Numbered from the stretch's first letter, positions 44,446 to 53,749 are shown. The stretch is DNA of 64,000 bases from Streptomyces sp. JB150 (GCF_011193355.1 NZ_CP049780.1:5375803-5439802); one strand, 5' to 3'. Notes: generated from the letters alone by a model not told the origin. Made by a program: numbers and translations.

Positions 44446-45306
44446 ATGCCCGAGTTGCCCGAGGTCGAGGTCGTCCGGCGTGGGCTGGAGCGGTGGGTCG
44501 CCCACCGGACCGTCGCCGACGCCGAAGTGCTGCACCCGCGTGCCGTACGCCGGCACGGGGCGGGCGGGGAGGACTTCGCGCAGCGGCTGAAGGGGCACCG
44601 GATCGGCACGCCCAGCCGCCGCGGCAAGTATCTGTGGCTGCCGCTGGAAGACACCGAGCAGGCGATCCTCGCCCACCTCGGAATGAGCGGCCAGCTGCTG
44701 GTCCAGCCGCACGAGGCGCCGGACGAGAAGCACCTGCGCATCCGGGTCCGCTTCGCCGACGACCTCGGCACCGAGCTGCGCTTCGTCGACCAGCGCACCT
44801 TCGGCGGGCTCTCGCTGCACGACACCACCCCGGACGGCCTGCCCGACGTCATCGCGCACATCGCCCGCGACCCCCTGGACCCGCTCTTCGACGACGAGGC
44901 CTTCCACCGGGCGCTGCGCCGCAAGCGGACCACCATCAAGCGGGCCCTGCTCGACCAGTCGCTGATCAGCGGCGTCGGCAACATCTACGCGGACGAGGCG
45001 CTGTGGCGCTCCCGTCTGCACTACGACCGCCCGACCTCCACCTTCACCCGCTCGCGCACCGGCGAGCTGCTGGGCCATGTGCGGGACGTGATGAACGCGG
45101 CCCTGGCGGTCGGCGGCACCAGCTTCGACAGCCTCTACGTCAACGTCAACGGCGAGTCCGGTTACTTCGACCGCTCGCTGGACGCGTACGGCCGTGAGGG
45201 GCTGCCGTGCAAGCGGTGCGGTACGCCGATGCGCCGCCGCCCGTGGATGAACCGCTCCAGCTACTACTGCCCGCGCTGCCAGCGCCCGCCGCGCATCTCG
45301 GCGTAG
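44446..45306 (+). CDS. mutM: Formamidopyrimidine-DNA glycosylase
   Basis: A 286-residue base-excision repair enzyme that removes 8-oxoguanine and Fapy lesions. The catalytic start is [14 protein letters not shown] (Pro1, Glu2), the beta-elimination Lys is in RRGKYLWL, the helix-two-turn-helix contains [16 protein letters not shown], and the C-terminal zinc finger is [10 protein letters not shown] ... YYCPRCQ. All key residues are present. It sits downstream of rnc, as in many actinobacteria. Confidence 0.97.
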   Translation: MPELPEVEVVRRGLERWVAHRTVADAEVLHPRAVRRHGAGGEDFAQRLKGHRIGTPSRRGKYLWLPLEDTEQAILAHLGMSGQLLVQPHEAPDEKHLRIRVRFADDLGTELRFVDQRTFGGLSLHDTTPDGLPDVIAHIARDPLDPLFDDEAFHRALRRKRTTIKRALLDQSLISGVGNIYADEALWRSRLHYDRPTSTFTRSRTGELLGHVRDVMNAALAVGGTSFDSLYVNVNGESGYFDRSLDAYGREGLPCKRCGTPMRRRPWMNRSSYYCPRCQRPPRISA

Positions 45307-45331
45307 CGGCGGCGGGCGTCAGCCGGGGGGC

Positions 45332-45733
45332 TCAGCGCGGCGCGCGGGCCGCGTCGTAGCGCTCCCGGGCGGCGAGGACGTCGTCCATGCGGCCCTCCAC
45401 GAAGTGGATGAGGCCCATCAGGCGCTCGGCGACGCCGCGGCCGAGGGGGGTCAGTTCGTAGTCCACCCGCGGCGGGTTGGTGGGCTGGGCCTCGCGGTGC
45501 ACCAGTCCGTCGCGCTCCAGCGCGTGCAGCGTCTGGGACAGCATCTTCTCGCTGACGCCGTCGACCCGGCGGCGCAGCTCGTTGAAGCGGAACGACCCCT
45601 CGTACAGGGCCCCGAGGGTGAGCGCGCCCCAGCGGCCGGTGACGTGCTCCAGCGTGCCGCGCGAGGGGCAGGCCCTGGAGAACACGTTGTACGGGAGGTC
45701 CTGCTCCGGCACGCGCTCCTGGGTGGTCGTCAT
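45332..45733 (-). CDS. HxlR-family transcriptional regulator
   Basis: A 133-residue MarR/HxlR-type winged-helix regulator. The pattern VTGRWGALTLGALYEGSFRFNELRRRV followed by SEKMLSQTLHALERDGLV and VDYELTPLGRGV is characteristic. The conserved Cys near the N-terminus (SRACPSRG), often redox-active in this family, is present. No divergent oxidoreductase gene, the usual HxlR target, lies nearby, so its regulon is unclear. It is convergent with mutM. Confidence 0.9.
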   Translation of the reverse strand: MTTTQERVPEQDLPYNVFSRACPSRGTLEHVTGRWGALTLGALYEGSFRFNELRRRVDGVSEKMLSQTLHALERDGLVHREAQPTNPPRVDYELTPLGRGVAERLMGLIHFVEGRMDDVLAARERYDAARAPR

Positions 45734-45834
45734 GCCTCAAGCTTAGGCGACCGCAGCGCCAACCGAGAGGTTGCGCTGTGGGAGAGTCAGTGCCGGAGCC
45801 GCAGGACCATGGAGCTGCGGAGCCGCCGGGGGTG

Positions 45835-47019
45835 TCAGTAGCCGAAGTCCTGGGTCCACCACGGCCCGCCCGGGCCGAAGTGGACGCCGACGCCCAGGGT
45901 CGTGAACTCGCAGTTCAGTATGTTGGCGCGGTGACCGGGGCTGTTCATCCAGGCCTCCATGACGGCGGCGGCGTCGGCCTGGCCGCGCGCTATGTTCTCG
46001 CCGCCCAGGTCGGTGATGCCGGCCTTCTCCGCCCGGTCCCAGGGCGTCGCCCCGCTGGGGTCGGTGTGGTCGAAGAAGTCCCGCGCGGCCATGTCCGCGC
46101 TGAAGTCCCGGGCGAGCTTCGCCAGCGCGCTGTTCGCGGCGACCGGACTGCACCCCGCCTTCGCCCGCTCCTCGTTGACCAGCTTCAGCACCTGCGCCTC
46201 GGCGGCGGCCTCCGCGGAGACCGTGACCGGGGCGGTCGTCTTCGGCGGGGTCCTGGTCGGCGTACGCGAGGGCGTCGGGGTGGGCTTCGGCTTCTGCGAG
46301 GGGGTGGCCGAGGGCTTCTCGGAGGCCTTCTCGGAGGCCTTCTCGGACGGCTTCCCGGTGGTCGGCGACGCCGACGGACGGGGGGAGGACGCCGAGGGGG
46401 AGGCGGAGCGCCCGGTGCCGGGGCTCGTCGCGGCGCCGTCGCCGGTGGGGCTCTCGGCCCTGCCGGAGGTGCCGCCCAGCGGGCCCTCGGTGTTCGCGGC
46501 GCCGCCGTCGGAGGCCTGCACCCGGTCGTCACTGCCGCCGCCCAGCCGGTAGGTGTCGGTGCCGGGCAGCACGCCGGTGGCGACCGCGACCGCGCCGAGG
46601 GCCACCGCGGCGGAGACGCCGAGCAGACCGGTGCGGACCGGGGTGGCGGCCTTCTTGCGGCGGCGGTGCGAGCGTCCGCGCCCGGTGCCGTCACCCGAGG
46701 CGGACGCCCCGGTTCCGGCGGCCGTCGTCCCCGCTCCGCCGGGGGTCTCGACCGTGGGGAGGACCGCGGTCCCGGCCGCGGCGTCCCGCTCCTCCTCGGT
46801 GCCGAAGAGGTACGCGTCGCTGCGGGCCTGCACATGGGCGTAGGCCTCGGGGTTCAGATAGGGCGCGATGCCCGGCTCGGGCGGCCGCTCCGGCTCAGTG
46901 TGCCGCGGATCCCGGCCCGCCGCGCCGGAGCCCTGTGCCGGCGTGTCCTGTGGCGGCGTGACCCCCGTGGCGCGGCCCGTGGCGGCGCGGCCGGCGTCGG
47001 AGCGTCGGTGGCGTCCCAT
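45835..47019 (-). CDS. CAP/SCP-like domain protein, membrane-anchored and surface-exposed
   Basis: A 394-residue protein. Residues 1-120 are cytoplasmic and basic near the end (RSHRRRKKAATPVR); a single membrane helix follows (GLLGVSAAVALGAVAVATGVL), then about 120 residues of Ser/Thr/Pro/Lys-rich linker with SEKASEKASEK repeats, and a C-terminal CAP (SCP/PR-1) domain with VLKLVNEERAKAGCSPV, DFFDHTDPSGATPWDRA, GENIARGQ and MNSPGHRANIL. The His/Glu pocket residues are kept. CAP domains in bacteria are extracellular with poorly known roles. The ATG at 47019 has GAGGAAGG upstream. Confidence 0.9.
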   Translation of the reverse strand: MGRHRRSDAGRAATGRATGVTPPQDTPAQGSGAAGRDPRHTEPERPPEPGIAPYLNPEAYAHVQARSDAYLFGTEEERDAAAGTAVLPTVETPGGAGTTAAGTGASASGDGTGRGRSHRRRKKAATPVRTGLLGVSAAVALGAVAVATGVLPGTDTYRLGGGSDDRVQASDGGAANTEGPLGGTSGRAESPTGDGAATSPGTGRSASPSASSPRPSASPTTGKPSEKASEKASEKPSATPSQKPKPTPTPSRTPTRTPPKTTAPVTVSAEAAAEAQVLKLVNEERAKAGCSPVAANSALAKLARDFSADMAARDFFDHTDPSGATPWDRAEKAGITDLGGENIARGQADAAAVMEAWMNSPGHRANILNCEFTTLGVGVHFGPGGPWWTQDFGY

Positions 47020-47084
47020 GTCCTGGCCTTCCTCGTCCCTGGTGCTCGTCCTGGTGGTCGACTCGTCCCGGCGGTCAACCAAAT

Positions 47085-47102
47085 GTCACCCGATCAGGTG
47101 AC
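47085..47102. promoter_or_regulatory. Palindrome between the CAP-domain gene and acyP
   Basis: gtcacc (47085-47090) and ggtgac (47097-47102) flank cgatca, forming an imperfect 18-bp dyad in the divergent gap. It may be a binding site shared by both promoters; no regulator is identified. Confidence 0.4.
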
Positions 47103-47193
47103 TTTCCTATGAGATGTGTTTGGGGCTGGACGGTACCGCATGGCACCAGGGGGAGAAGTGTCCCGAGTGACATTGCCCGGTTAGGTTGCACTC

Positions 47194-47475
47194 ATGAGCG
47201 AGGATGTACGACTGGTCGCCTGGGTCCGGGGACATGTGCAGGGAGTGGGTTTCCGCTGGTTCACGCGGGCCAAGGCGCTGGAGATCGGCGGCCTGAGTGG
47301 TTTTGCTCTCAATTTGGCCGACGGCCGCGTCCAAGTGGTCGCGGAGGGGCCGCGCGAGGGCTGCGAGGGCCTCCTCGACTGGCTCCAGGGTGACGACACG
47401 CCCGGGCGTGTGGACGGCGTCACCGAGATCTGGGACACACCTCGCGGCGGCTACGACGGCTTCGCGATCCGCTGA
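47194..47475 (+). CDS. acyP: Acylphosphatase
   Basis: A 93-residue enzyme that hydrolyses acyl phosphates. The signature [15 protein letters not shown] holds the catalytic Arg, and [17 protein letters not shown] the catalytic Asn. No ribosome site precedes the ATG; TAGGTT lies 6 bases upstream, so the message may be leaderless. It sits between the CAP-domain gene and smc, near the mutM-smc-ftsY block, as in other actinobacteria. Confidence 0.95.
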   Translation: MSEDVRLVAWVRGHVQGVGFRWFTRAKALEIGGLSGFALNLADGRVQVVAEGPREGCEGLLDWLQGDDTPGRVDGVTEIWDTPRGGYDGFAIR

Positions 47476-47854
47476 CCCCGCACGTTCCGGCGGCCCGCGC
47501 CGCGCGGCGGTATGTGCCGCCGGCAGTTGCCCGAAAGGAAAAGGCGCTGGTGATTGCGGAGAAGGGCTTGCGATGGCACGCTCCGCACGCAAGGATGATC
47601 GCCACGCCCTGAGCCCCGCTGGAATCGCGGCGCCGCCGTTTCACGGCCGCGCGCACCCGGGTAGCACGTCAATACGGGGCGTGATCGTGTTGACCGTCAA
47701 ACTTTTTGGTGAGACGCTGAAAGCACCCCGCGCACCTAGCTGTTTGGCATGGATGAACGGCAGCAAGAACTCCACAGTGCCAAACACCGCGGGTGCGAAT
47801 CCCTCACGACCCACACCGCATCGGTCGGTCACTCATTGTGGAGGACCATCCATC
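47476..47854 (+). other. Gap between acyP and the small coiled-coil gene
   Basis: These 379 bases contain no convincing gene, although the frame of the downstream gene is open through much of it (from an ATG at 47573). The composition becomes AT-richer and codon bias is lost after about 47660. TTGACC (47690-47695) and GACGCT (47713-47718), 17 bases apart, are a weak candidate promoter for the downstream gene. Confidence 0.5.
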
Positions 47855-48061
47855 ATGGCAAAGGCGCTTCTCGGTTACGTCGGCGGCTCCGACCCTCGAC
47901 TCCTCGCCGAGATGCGACGGCTCCAGCAGCGCGTCCAGGACCTGGAATCGGAGCTCGTGCGGATCCAGGCGGAGAACGAGGCGCTGACGGCTGCCGCTTC
48001 TCACGACGACAGGATCATGGAGCGCGTCGACGCACACCAGGCGGAGCCTGCGCTCACCTGA
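47855..48061 (+). CDS. Small coiled-coil protein
   Basis: A 68-residue protein: a short start KALLGYVGGSDPRLLAEM, then heptad-like leucines in RLQQRVQDLESELVRIQAEN, and a charged end. It appears to be a leucine-zipper-like dimer with no DNA-binding basic region. The ATG has GGAGG about 10 bases upstream. A longer frame upstream is not supported by codon use. It lies just before smc with a terminator between. Function unknown. Confidence 0.75.
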   Translation: MAKALLGYVGGSDPRLLAEMRRLQQRVQDLESELVRIQAENEALTAAASHDDRIMERVDAHQAEPALT

Positions 48062-48129
48062 TCACTGCATCGCACAACGACACGCAGTGGTTGGGCTGCC
48101 CGTATCAACCGCACAGTGTCAGAAGTTGC

Positions 48130-48151
48130 AAGGGACGCTTCGGCGTCCCTT
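48130..48151 (+). terminator. Intrinsic terminator upstream of smc
   Basis: Arms aagggacgc (48130-48138) and gcgtccctt (48143-48151) close a ttcg tetraloop, followed by tctttctt. It ends the small coiled-coil gene. Confidence 0.88.
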
Positions 48152-48269
48152 CTTTCTTGCCCCCGTGCACCCTTTCAGTGTCTTCAACGTTTGGTCTGCC
48201 CTGCGCGTTCACGGGCGAAACCGCGCGTTCATGCAGTGAGACAAACGGCGCCCGGTAAAGTCCACCGGC

Positions 48270-51200
48270 GTGCACCTCAAGGCCCTGACCCTCCGCGGCT
48301 TCAAGTCGTTCGCCTCGGCCACCACGCTCCGGTTCGAGCCGGGCATCACCTGCGTGGTCGGCCCGAACGGCTCGGGCAAGTCGAACGTCGTGGACGCGCT
48401 CAGCTGGGTCATGGGCGAGCAGGGCGCCAAGTCGCTGCGCGGCGGCAAGATGGAGGACGTCATCTTCGCCGGCACCACCGGCCGCCCGCCGCTGGGCCGC
48501 GCCGAGGTGTCCCTGACCATCGACAACTCCGACGGGGCCCTGCCCATCGAGTACGCCGAGGTCACCATCACGCGGATCATGTTCCGCAACGGCGGCAGCG
48601 AGTACCAGATCAACGGCGACACCTGCCGCCTGCTCGACATCCAGGAACTCCTCTCCGACTCCGGCATCGGCCGGGAGATGCACGTCATCGTGGGCCAGGG
48701 CCAGCTCGACTCCGTCCTGCACGCCGACCCGATGGGCCGCCGGGCCTTCATCGAGGAGGCGGCCGGCGTCCTCAAGCACCGCAAGCGCAAGGAGAAGGCG
48801 CTGCGCAAGCTGGACGCGATGCAGGCCAACCTCAGGCGCGTGCAGGACCTCACCGACGAGCTGCGCCGCCAGCTCAAGCCCCTCGGCCGCCAGGCGGCGG
48901 TGGCGCGCAGGGCCGCCGTCATCCAGGCCGACCTGCGCGACGCCCGCCTGCGTCTGCTCGCCGACGACCTCGTACGGCTCCGCGAAGCCCTCCGGGCCGA
49001 GATCGCCGACGAGGCCGCGCTGAAGGAGCGCAAGGAGGCCGCCGAGGAGGAGCTGCGCAAGGCCCTCGGGCAGGAGGCGCTGCTGGAGGACGAGGTCCGC
49101 CGGCTCACCCCGCGCCTCCAGCGCGCCCAGCAGACCTGGTACGAGCTGTCCCAGCTCGCCGAGCGGGTGCGCGGCACGCTCTCGCTGGCCGAGGCGCGGG
49201 TCAAGAGCGCCACCACCGCGCCGGTCGACGAGCGGCGCGGCCGCGACCCCGAGGACCTGGAGCGCGAGGCCGCCCGCGTCCGCGAGCAGGAGGCCGAGCT
49301 GGAGGCCGCCCTCGAAGCGGCCCGGCGGGCACTGGAGGACACCGTCGCGCACCGCGCCGAACTGGAGCGCGAGCTGGCGGCCGAGGAACGCCGTCTGAGG
49401 GACGCCGCCCGCGCCATCGCCGACCGCCGCGAAGGGCTGGCCCGCCTGAGCGGCCAGGTCGGCGCGGCCCGCTCGCGCGCGGCCGCCGCCCAGGCCGAGA
49501 TCGACCGGCTGGCCGCCGCCCGCGACGAGGCCCAGGAGCGGGCCGTCGCCGCGCAGGAGGAGTACGAGGCGCTGAAGGCCGAGGTCGACGGCCTCGACGC
49601 GGGCGACGCCGAGCTGGCGGACCGGCACGAGGCGGCCAAGCGCGCGCTGGCCGAGGCGGAGGCGGCCCTCACCGCCGCCCGCGAGGCGGTCACCGCCGCG
49701 GAACGCGAACGCGCCGCCACCCGGGCCCGCCACGACGCCCTGGCCCTGGGCCTGCGGCGCAAGGACGGCACCGGAGCACTGCTGGCCGCCCGGGACAGGC
49801 TCACCGGAGTCCTCGGCCCGGCGGCTGAGCTGCTGACGGTGACGGCCGGCTACGAGACCGCCCTCGCCGCGGCCTTCGGCACGGCAGCCGACGCCATCGC
49901 CGTCACCACCCCGTCCGCGGCCGCCGAAGCCCTCCGCCTCCTCCACAAACAGGACGCCGGCCGAGCCACCCTCCTCCTCACCGAAGCCCCGGAGGACGCC
50001 CCGGCCAGGGGCGCGGGGACCTGCGCGACCAACGACAACGATCCCGCACGCGACCACGCCGCCCCAGCCACGGACAGGGGCGCGGGGAACTGCGCGAGCA
50101 GCCACACCCCACCCGCACCCGCCCGGCAGCCCACCACCCCCCACACCCCACCGCGCACCCCCCTCCCCGCGGAGCACTACGTCCGCGGCCCCGCCGACCT
50201 GATGCCCGCCGTCCGCCGGCTCCTGCGGGACATCGTCGTCGTCGCGACACTTAAGGAAGCCGAGGAGCTCGTCTACGCCCACCCCCACCTGACCGCCGTC
50301 ACCACCGACGGTGACCTGCTGGGCTCCCACTTCGCGCACGGCGGCTCCGCCGGCGCGCCCAGCCTGCTGGAGGTACAGGCCTCCGTCGACGAGGCCGCGA
50401 CCGAGCTGAGGGAGCTGGAGACCCGCTGCGAGGAACTGACCCGGGCGCAGGGAGAAGCGACCCGGCGCCGCGCCGACGCCGCCGCCCTCGTGGAGGAACT
50501 CGGGGAGCGCCGCCGCGCCGCCGACCGGGAGAAGTCGGCGGTGGCGCAGCAGCTGGGCCGGCTCGCCGGCCAGGCCCGGGGAGCCGCGGGCGAGGCGGAG
50601 CGCAGCGCGGCCGCCGCCGCGCGGGCGCAGGAAGCCCTGGACAAGGCGCTCCAGGAGGCCGAGGAGCTGGCCGAACGCCTCGCCGTGGCCGAGGAGATGC
50701 CGATCGAGGAGGAGCCGGACACCTCCGTCCGCGACCGCCTCGCCGCCGACGGCGCCAACGCGCGCCAGACGGAGATGGAGGCCCGCCTCCAGGTCCGTAC
50801 GCACGAGGAGCGGGTGAAGGGCCTGGCCGGCCGGGCCGACGCGCTGGACCGGGCGGCCCGCACCGAGCGCGAGGCCCGCGCGCGGGCCGAGCAGCGCCGC
50901 GCCCGGCTGCGCCACGAGGCGGCCGTCGCCGAGGCCGTCGCCTCGGGCGCCCGCCAGCTCCTGGCGCACATCGAGGTCTCCCTGGCCCGCGCGGAGCGGG
51001 AACGTTCCGCCGCGGAGGCGGCGAAGGCGCGCCGCGAGCAGGAGCTGGCCGCCGCCCGCACCCGGGGCCGTGACCTCAAGGCGGAGCTGGACAAGCTCAC
51101 CGACTCGGTGCACCGAGGCGAGGTGCTGGGCGCCGAGAAGCGGCTGCGCATCGAGCAGCTGGAGACGAGGGCGCTGGAGGAGCTGGGCGTGGAGCCGGCC

Positions 51201-51959
51201 GTACTCGTCGACGAGTACGGCCCTCATCAGCCCGTCCCGCCGTCGCCGCCCGCGGAGGGCGAGGAGCTGCCGGAGGACCCGGAGCATCCGCGCAACCAGC
51301 CGCGGCCGTTCGTCCGCGCGGAGCAGGAGAAGCGGCTGAAGGCGGCCGAGCGGGCGTACCAGCAGCTCGGGAAGGTGAATCCGCTCGCGCTGGAGGAGTT
51401 CGCCGCGCTGGAGGAGCGCCACCAGTTCCTCAGCGAACAGCTGGAGGACCTGAAGAAGACCCGCGCGGACCTGCTGCAGGTCGTGAAGGAGGTCGACGAG
51501 CGGGTCGAGCAGGTGTTCACGGAGGCGTTCCGGGACACCGCGCGCGAGTTCGAGGGCGTCTTCGGCCGGCTCTTCCCCGGCGGTGAGGGCCGGCTCGTGC
51601 TGACCGATCCCGGCAACATGCTCACCACGGGCGTGGACGTCGAGGCCCGGCCGCCGGGCAAGAAGGTCAAGCGGCTGTCGCTGCTGTCCGGTGGCGAGCG
51701 GTCGCTGACGGCCGTCGCCCTACTGGTGTCGATCTTCAAGGCCCGGCCCAGCCCGTTCTACGTCATGGACGAGGTCGAGGCCGCGCTCGACGACACCAAC
51801 CTGCAGCGGCTCATCCGGATCATGCAGGAGCTCCAGGAGACCTCGCAGCTCATCGTGATCACGCACCAGAAGCGGACCATGGAGGTCGCCGACGCGCTGT
51901 ACGGCGTCTCCATGCAGGGCGACGGTGTGTCGAAGGTCATCAGCCAGCGGCTGCGTTGA
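48270..51959 (+). CDS. smc: Chromosome segregation ATPase SMC
   Basis: A 1229-residue condensin subunit starting at GTG with the conserved HLKALTLRGFKSFA. Walker A is VGPNGSGKSNVVDALSWVMG near residue 33; the C-terminal head has the signature LSLLSGGERSLTAVALL and Walker B PFYVMDEVEAALDDTN. Two long coiled-coil arms flank a hinge near residues 505-690 (LGPAAELLTVTAGYETALAA ... YVRGPADL). Between about residues 575 and 640 the hinge holds a low-complexity Pro/Ala/His-rich insert made of two copies of a dispersed DNA repeat. No in-frame stop arises. The upstream TAAAGT at 48256 may be a -10 for a leaderless or short-leader transcript. Confidence 0.96.
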   Translation: MHLKALTLRGFKSFASATTLRFEPGITCVVGPNGSGKSNVVDALSWVMGEQGAKSLRGGKMEDVIFAGTTGRPPLGRAEVSLTIDNSDGALPIEYAEVTITRIMFRNGGSEYQINGDTCRLLDIQELLSDSGIGREMHVIVGQGQLDSVLHADPMGRRAFIEEAAGVLKHRKRKEKALRKLDAMQANLRRVQDLTDELRRQLKPLGRQAAVARRAAVIQADLRDARLRLLADDLVRLREALRAEIADEAALKERKEAAEEELRKALGQEALLEDEVRRLTPRLQRAQQTWYELSQLAERVRGTLSLAEARVKSATTAPVDERRGRDPEDLEREAARVREQEAELEAALEAARRALEDTVAHRAELERELAAEERRLRDAARAIADRREGLARLSGQVGAARSRAAAAQAEIDRLAAARDEAQERAVAAQEEYEALKAEVDGLDAGDAELADRHEAAKRALAEAEAALTAAREAVTAAERERAATRARHDALALGLRRKDGTGALLAARDRLTGVLGPAAELLTVTAGYETALAAAFGTAADAIAVTTPSAAAEALRLLHKQDAGRATLLLTEAPEDAPARGAGTCATNDNDPARDHAAPATDRGAGNCASSHTPPAPARQPTTPHTPPRTPLPAEHYVRGPADLMPAVRRLLRDIVVVATLKEAEELVYAHPHLTAVTTDGDLLGSHFAHGGSAGAPSLLEVQASVDEAATELRELETRCEELTRAQGEATRRRADAAALVEELGERRRAADREKSAVAQQLGRLAGQARGAAGEAERSAAAAARAQEALDKALQEAEELAERLAVAEEMPIEEEPDTSVRDRLAADGANARQTEMEARLQVRTHEERVKGLAGRADALDRAARTEREARARAEQRRARLRHEAAVAEAVASGARQLLAHIEVSLARAERERSAAEAAKARREQELAAARTRGRDLKAELDKLTDSVHRGEVLGAEKRLRIEQLETRALEELGVEPAVLVDEYGPHQPVPPSPPAEGEELPEDPEHPRNQPRPFVRAEQEKRLKAAERAYQQLGKVNPLALEEFAALEERHQFLSEQLEDLKKTRADLLQVVKEVDERVEQVFTEAFRDTAREFEGVFGRLFPGGEGRLVLTDPGNMLTTGVDVEARPPGKKVKRLSLLSGGERSLTAVALLVSIFKARPSPFYVMDEVEAALDDTNLQRLIRIMQELQETSQLIVITHQKRTMEVADALYGVSMQGDGVSKVISQRLR
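50007..50104 (+). repeat. Two dispersed-repeat copies inside the smc hinge
   Basis: The core aggggcgcggggaMctgcgc (M = C or A) starts at 50007 and again at 50076, 69 bases (23 codons) later, both read as RGAG(T/N)CA. A third, related element follows recG at 40194. The copies add a flexible insert without breaking the frame. Confidence 0.85.
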
Positions 51960-52086
51960 TCGCTTGCGACGGGGCACCGGTCTACACCAGTAATGACCAG
52001 GTCATCCTCTAGATGATTTCAAGATCGCTTCAAGAAGTGAAGGCAAGGCTGAGAGTCCTGGCTGAAAAATCACAGGTCTTGGCCTA

Positions 52087-52114
52087 TTGACTTCGAAACC
52101 TGAAGGAATAGTCT
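52087..52114 (+). promoter_or_regulatory. Probable glcP promoter
   Basis: TTGACT (52087-52092) and TAGTCT (52109-52114) are 16 bases apart in an AT-rich region 110 bases before glcP. Confidence 0.65.
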
Positions 52115-52140
52115 CTGCAACGTTGCTTTTACCTTCAGGT
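52098..52140. promoter_or_regulatory. Nested palindromes over the glcP promoter, LacI-type operator candidate
   Basis: Arms acctgaagg (52098-52106) and ccttcaggt (52132-52140) pair perfectly around a centre that contains gcaacgttgc (52117-52126), a perfect 10-bp palindrome of the LacI/GalR operator type. The structure overlaps the -10 and start of transcription, so a repressor there could block glcP. Confidence 0.6.
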
Positions 52141-52223
52141 GTGAGCGGCGTGATACGCCGCCGTCCCTGGAAGGGCTCGCCCCCAGCCGGCAGCGTTGCC
52201 GGCGGCCCGAGGAGTTACCCAAC

Positions 52224-53639
52224 GTGACCAGCACAGCGCAGGCACCGCAGTCCGGTGCCAGGACGGCGCACCCCGAACATCTCGGGCACGTCGTCTTCAT
52301 CACTGCCGCCGCCGCCCTGGGCGGTTTCCTGTTCGGCTACGACAGCTCTGTCATCAACGGTGCGAACGGCGGCATCCAGGCTCGGTTCGACCTCAGCTCC
52401 GGTGCCACCGGAACCGTCGCCGCCTGCGCCCTGCTGGGCAGCGCCGTGGGCGCGGCCGTCGCCGGCCGGATCGCCGACCGCATCGGCCGGATCCGCGTCA
52501 TGCAGATCGCGGCGGTGCTGTTCGCCGTGAGCGCGGTGGGCTCCGGTCTGCCGTTCGCCGCCTGGGACCTCGCCGCCTGGCGCGTCCTCGGCGGTATCGC
52601 CATCGGCATGGCCTCCGTGATCGGCCCGGCCTACATCGCCGAGGTCGCCCCGCCCGCCTACCGGGGCAGGCTCGCCTCGTTCCAGCAGGCCGCCATCGTC
52701 ATCGGCATCGCCGTCTCCCAGCTCGTCAACTGGGCCATCCTCAACCTGGCCGACGGCGAGGAGCGCGGGAAGATAGCCGGCCTCGAGGCCTGGCAGTGGA
52801 TGCTCGGCGTGATGCTGGTGCCGGCCGTGATCTACGGCCTGCTCTCCTTCGCCATCCCCGAGTCGCCGCGCTACCTGATCAGCGTGGGCCGCACCGACGA
52901 CGCCAAGAAGGTGCTCGCCGACGTCGAGGGCGACATCGACCTCGACGCCCGCGTCGCCGAGATCGACCAGGCGATGCGCAGCGACCACAAGTCGACGTTC
53001 CGGGACCTGCTCGGCGGCCGCCTCGGCCTGCTGCCGATCGTCTGGATCGGCATCGGCCTGTCGGTCTTCCAGCAGCTGGTCGGCATCAACGTCATCTTCT
53101 ACTACTCGAACCTGCTGTGGCAGTCCGTCGGCGTCGACCCGTCGAGCTCGTTCTTCTACTCGTTCGAGACCTCGATCATCAACATCGTCGGCACCGTGAT
53201 CGCGATGATCTTCGTCGACCGCATCGGCCGCAAGCCGCTCGCGCTCATCGGCTCCGTCGGCATGGGCATCTCCCTGGCCGCCGCCGCCTGGGCCTTCTCC
53301 TTCCAGAACGGCAACGACCCGCTGCCCACCACACAGGGCTACGTCGCGCTGATCGCCGCCAACGCGTTCGTGCTCTTCTTCGCGATGTCCTGGGGTGTGG
53401 TCGTCTGGGTCATGCTCGGTGAGGTCTTCCCGAACAAGATCCGCGCCGCCGCGCTCGGCGTGGCCGCCTCGGCCCAGTGGATCGCCAACTGGGTGATCAC
53501 CATCACCTTCCCGGACCTGTCGGAGTGGAACCTGTCGCTCACCTACGTCATGTACGCGGTGTTCGCCTTCCTCTCCATCCCCTTCATCCTCAAGTTCGTG
53601 CCCGAGACCAAGGGCAAGAGCCTGGAGGAGATGGGCTGA
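52224..53639 (+). CDS. glcP: Glucose permease, major facilitator superfamily
   Basis: A 471-residue sugar:proton symporter with 12 predicted membrane helices. Sugar-porter motifs are GRIADRIGR, RVLGGIAIGMASVIGPAYIA, PESPRYL, QQLVGINVIFYYS, DRIGRKPL and VPETKGKSLEE. In Streptomyces the main glucose permease GlcP belongs to this family and is glucose-induced; its position beside smc and ftsY agrees. The GTG is preceded by GAGGAG. The promoter region carries a nested palindrome. Confidence 0.93.
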   Translation: MTSTAQAPQSGARTAHPEHLGHVVFITAAAALGGFLFGYDSSVINGANGGIQARFDLSSGATGTVAACALLGSAVGAAVAGRIADRIGRIRVMQIAAVLFAVSAVGSGLPFAAWDLAAWRVLGGIAIGMASVIGPAYIAEVAPPAYRGRLASFQQAAIVIGIAVSQLVNWAILNLADGEERGKIAGLEAWQWMLGVMLVPAVIYGLLSFAIPESPRYLISVGRTDDAKKVLADVEGDIDLDARVAEIDQAMRSDHKSTFRDLLGGRLGLLPIVWIGIGLSVFQQLVGINVIFYYSNLLWQSVGVDPSSSFFYSFETSIINIVGTVIAMIFVDRIGRKPLALIGSVGMGISLAAAAWAFSFQNGNDPLPTTQGYVALIAANAFVLFFAMSWGVVVWVMLGEVFPNKIRAAALGVAASAQWIANWVITITFPDLSEWNLSLTYVMYAVFAFLSIPFILKFVPETKGKSLEEMG

Positions 53640-53712
53640 GCCTCCGGTTGAGGCCCCTCGACTCGAGGAGCCGGGCCAAGTCCCCGCTGCCCGCTCCTCG
53701 ACACCCGTAGAT

Positions 53713-53749
53713 GTACTGCCCCGGCTCGGTCACCGAGCCGGGGCAGTAC
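53713..53749. terminator. Bidirectional hairpin between glcP and the NCS1 permease
   Basis: Perfect 18-base arms gtactgccccggctcggt (53713-53730) and accgagccggggcagtac (53732-53749), between convergent genes. Confidence 0.88.

Noticed and set aside
47573..48061. Longer version of the small coiled-coil protein from an upstream ATG
   Set aside because: The upstream part has no GC codon bias and reads as low-quality protein; the ATG at 47855 has its own GGAGG.
48105..51422. A 1105-codon minus-strand open frame antisense to smc
   Set aside because: The smc frame has all SMC motifs; the antisense product is compositionally biased and has no domains.
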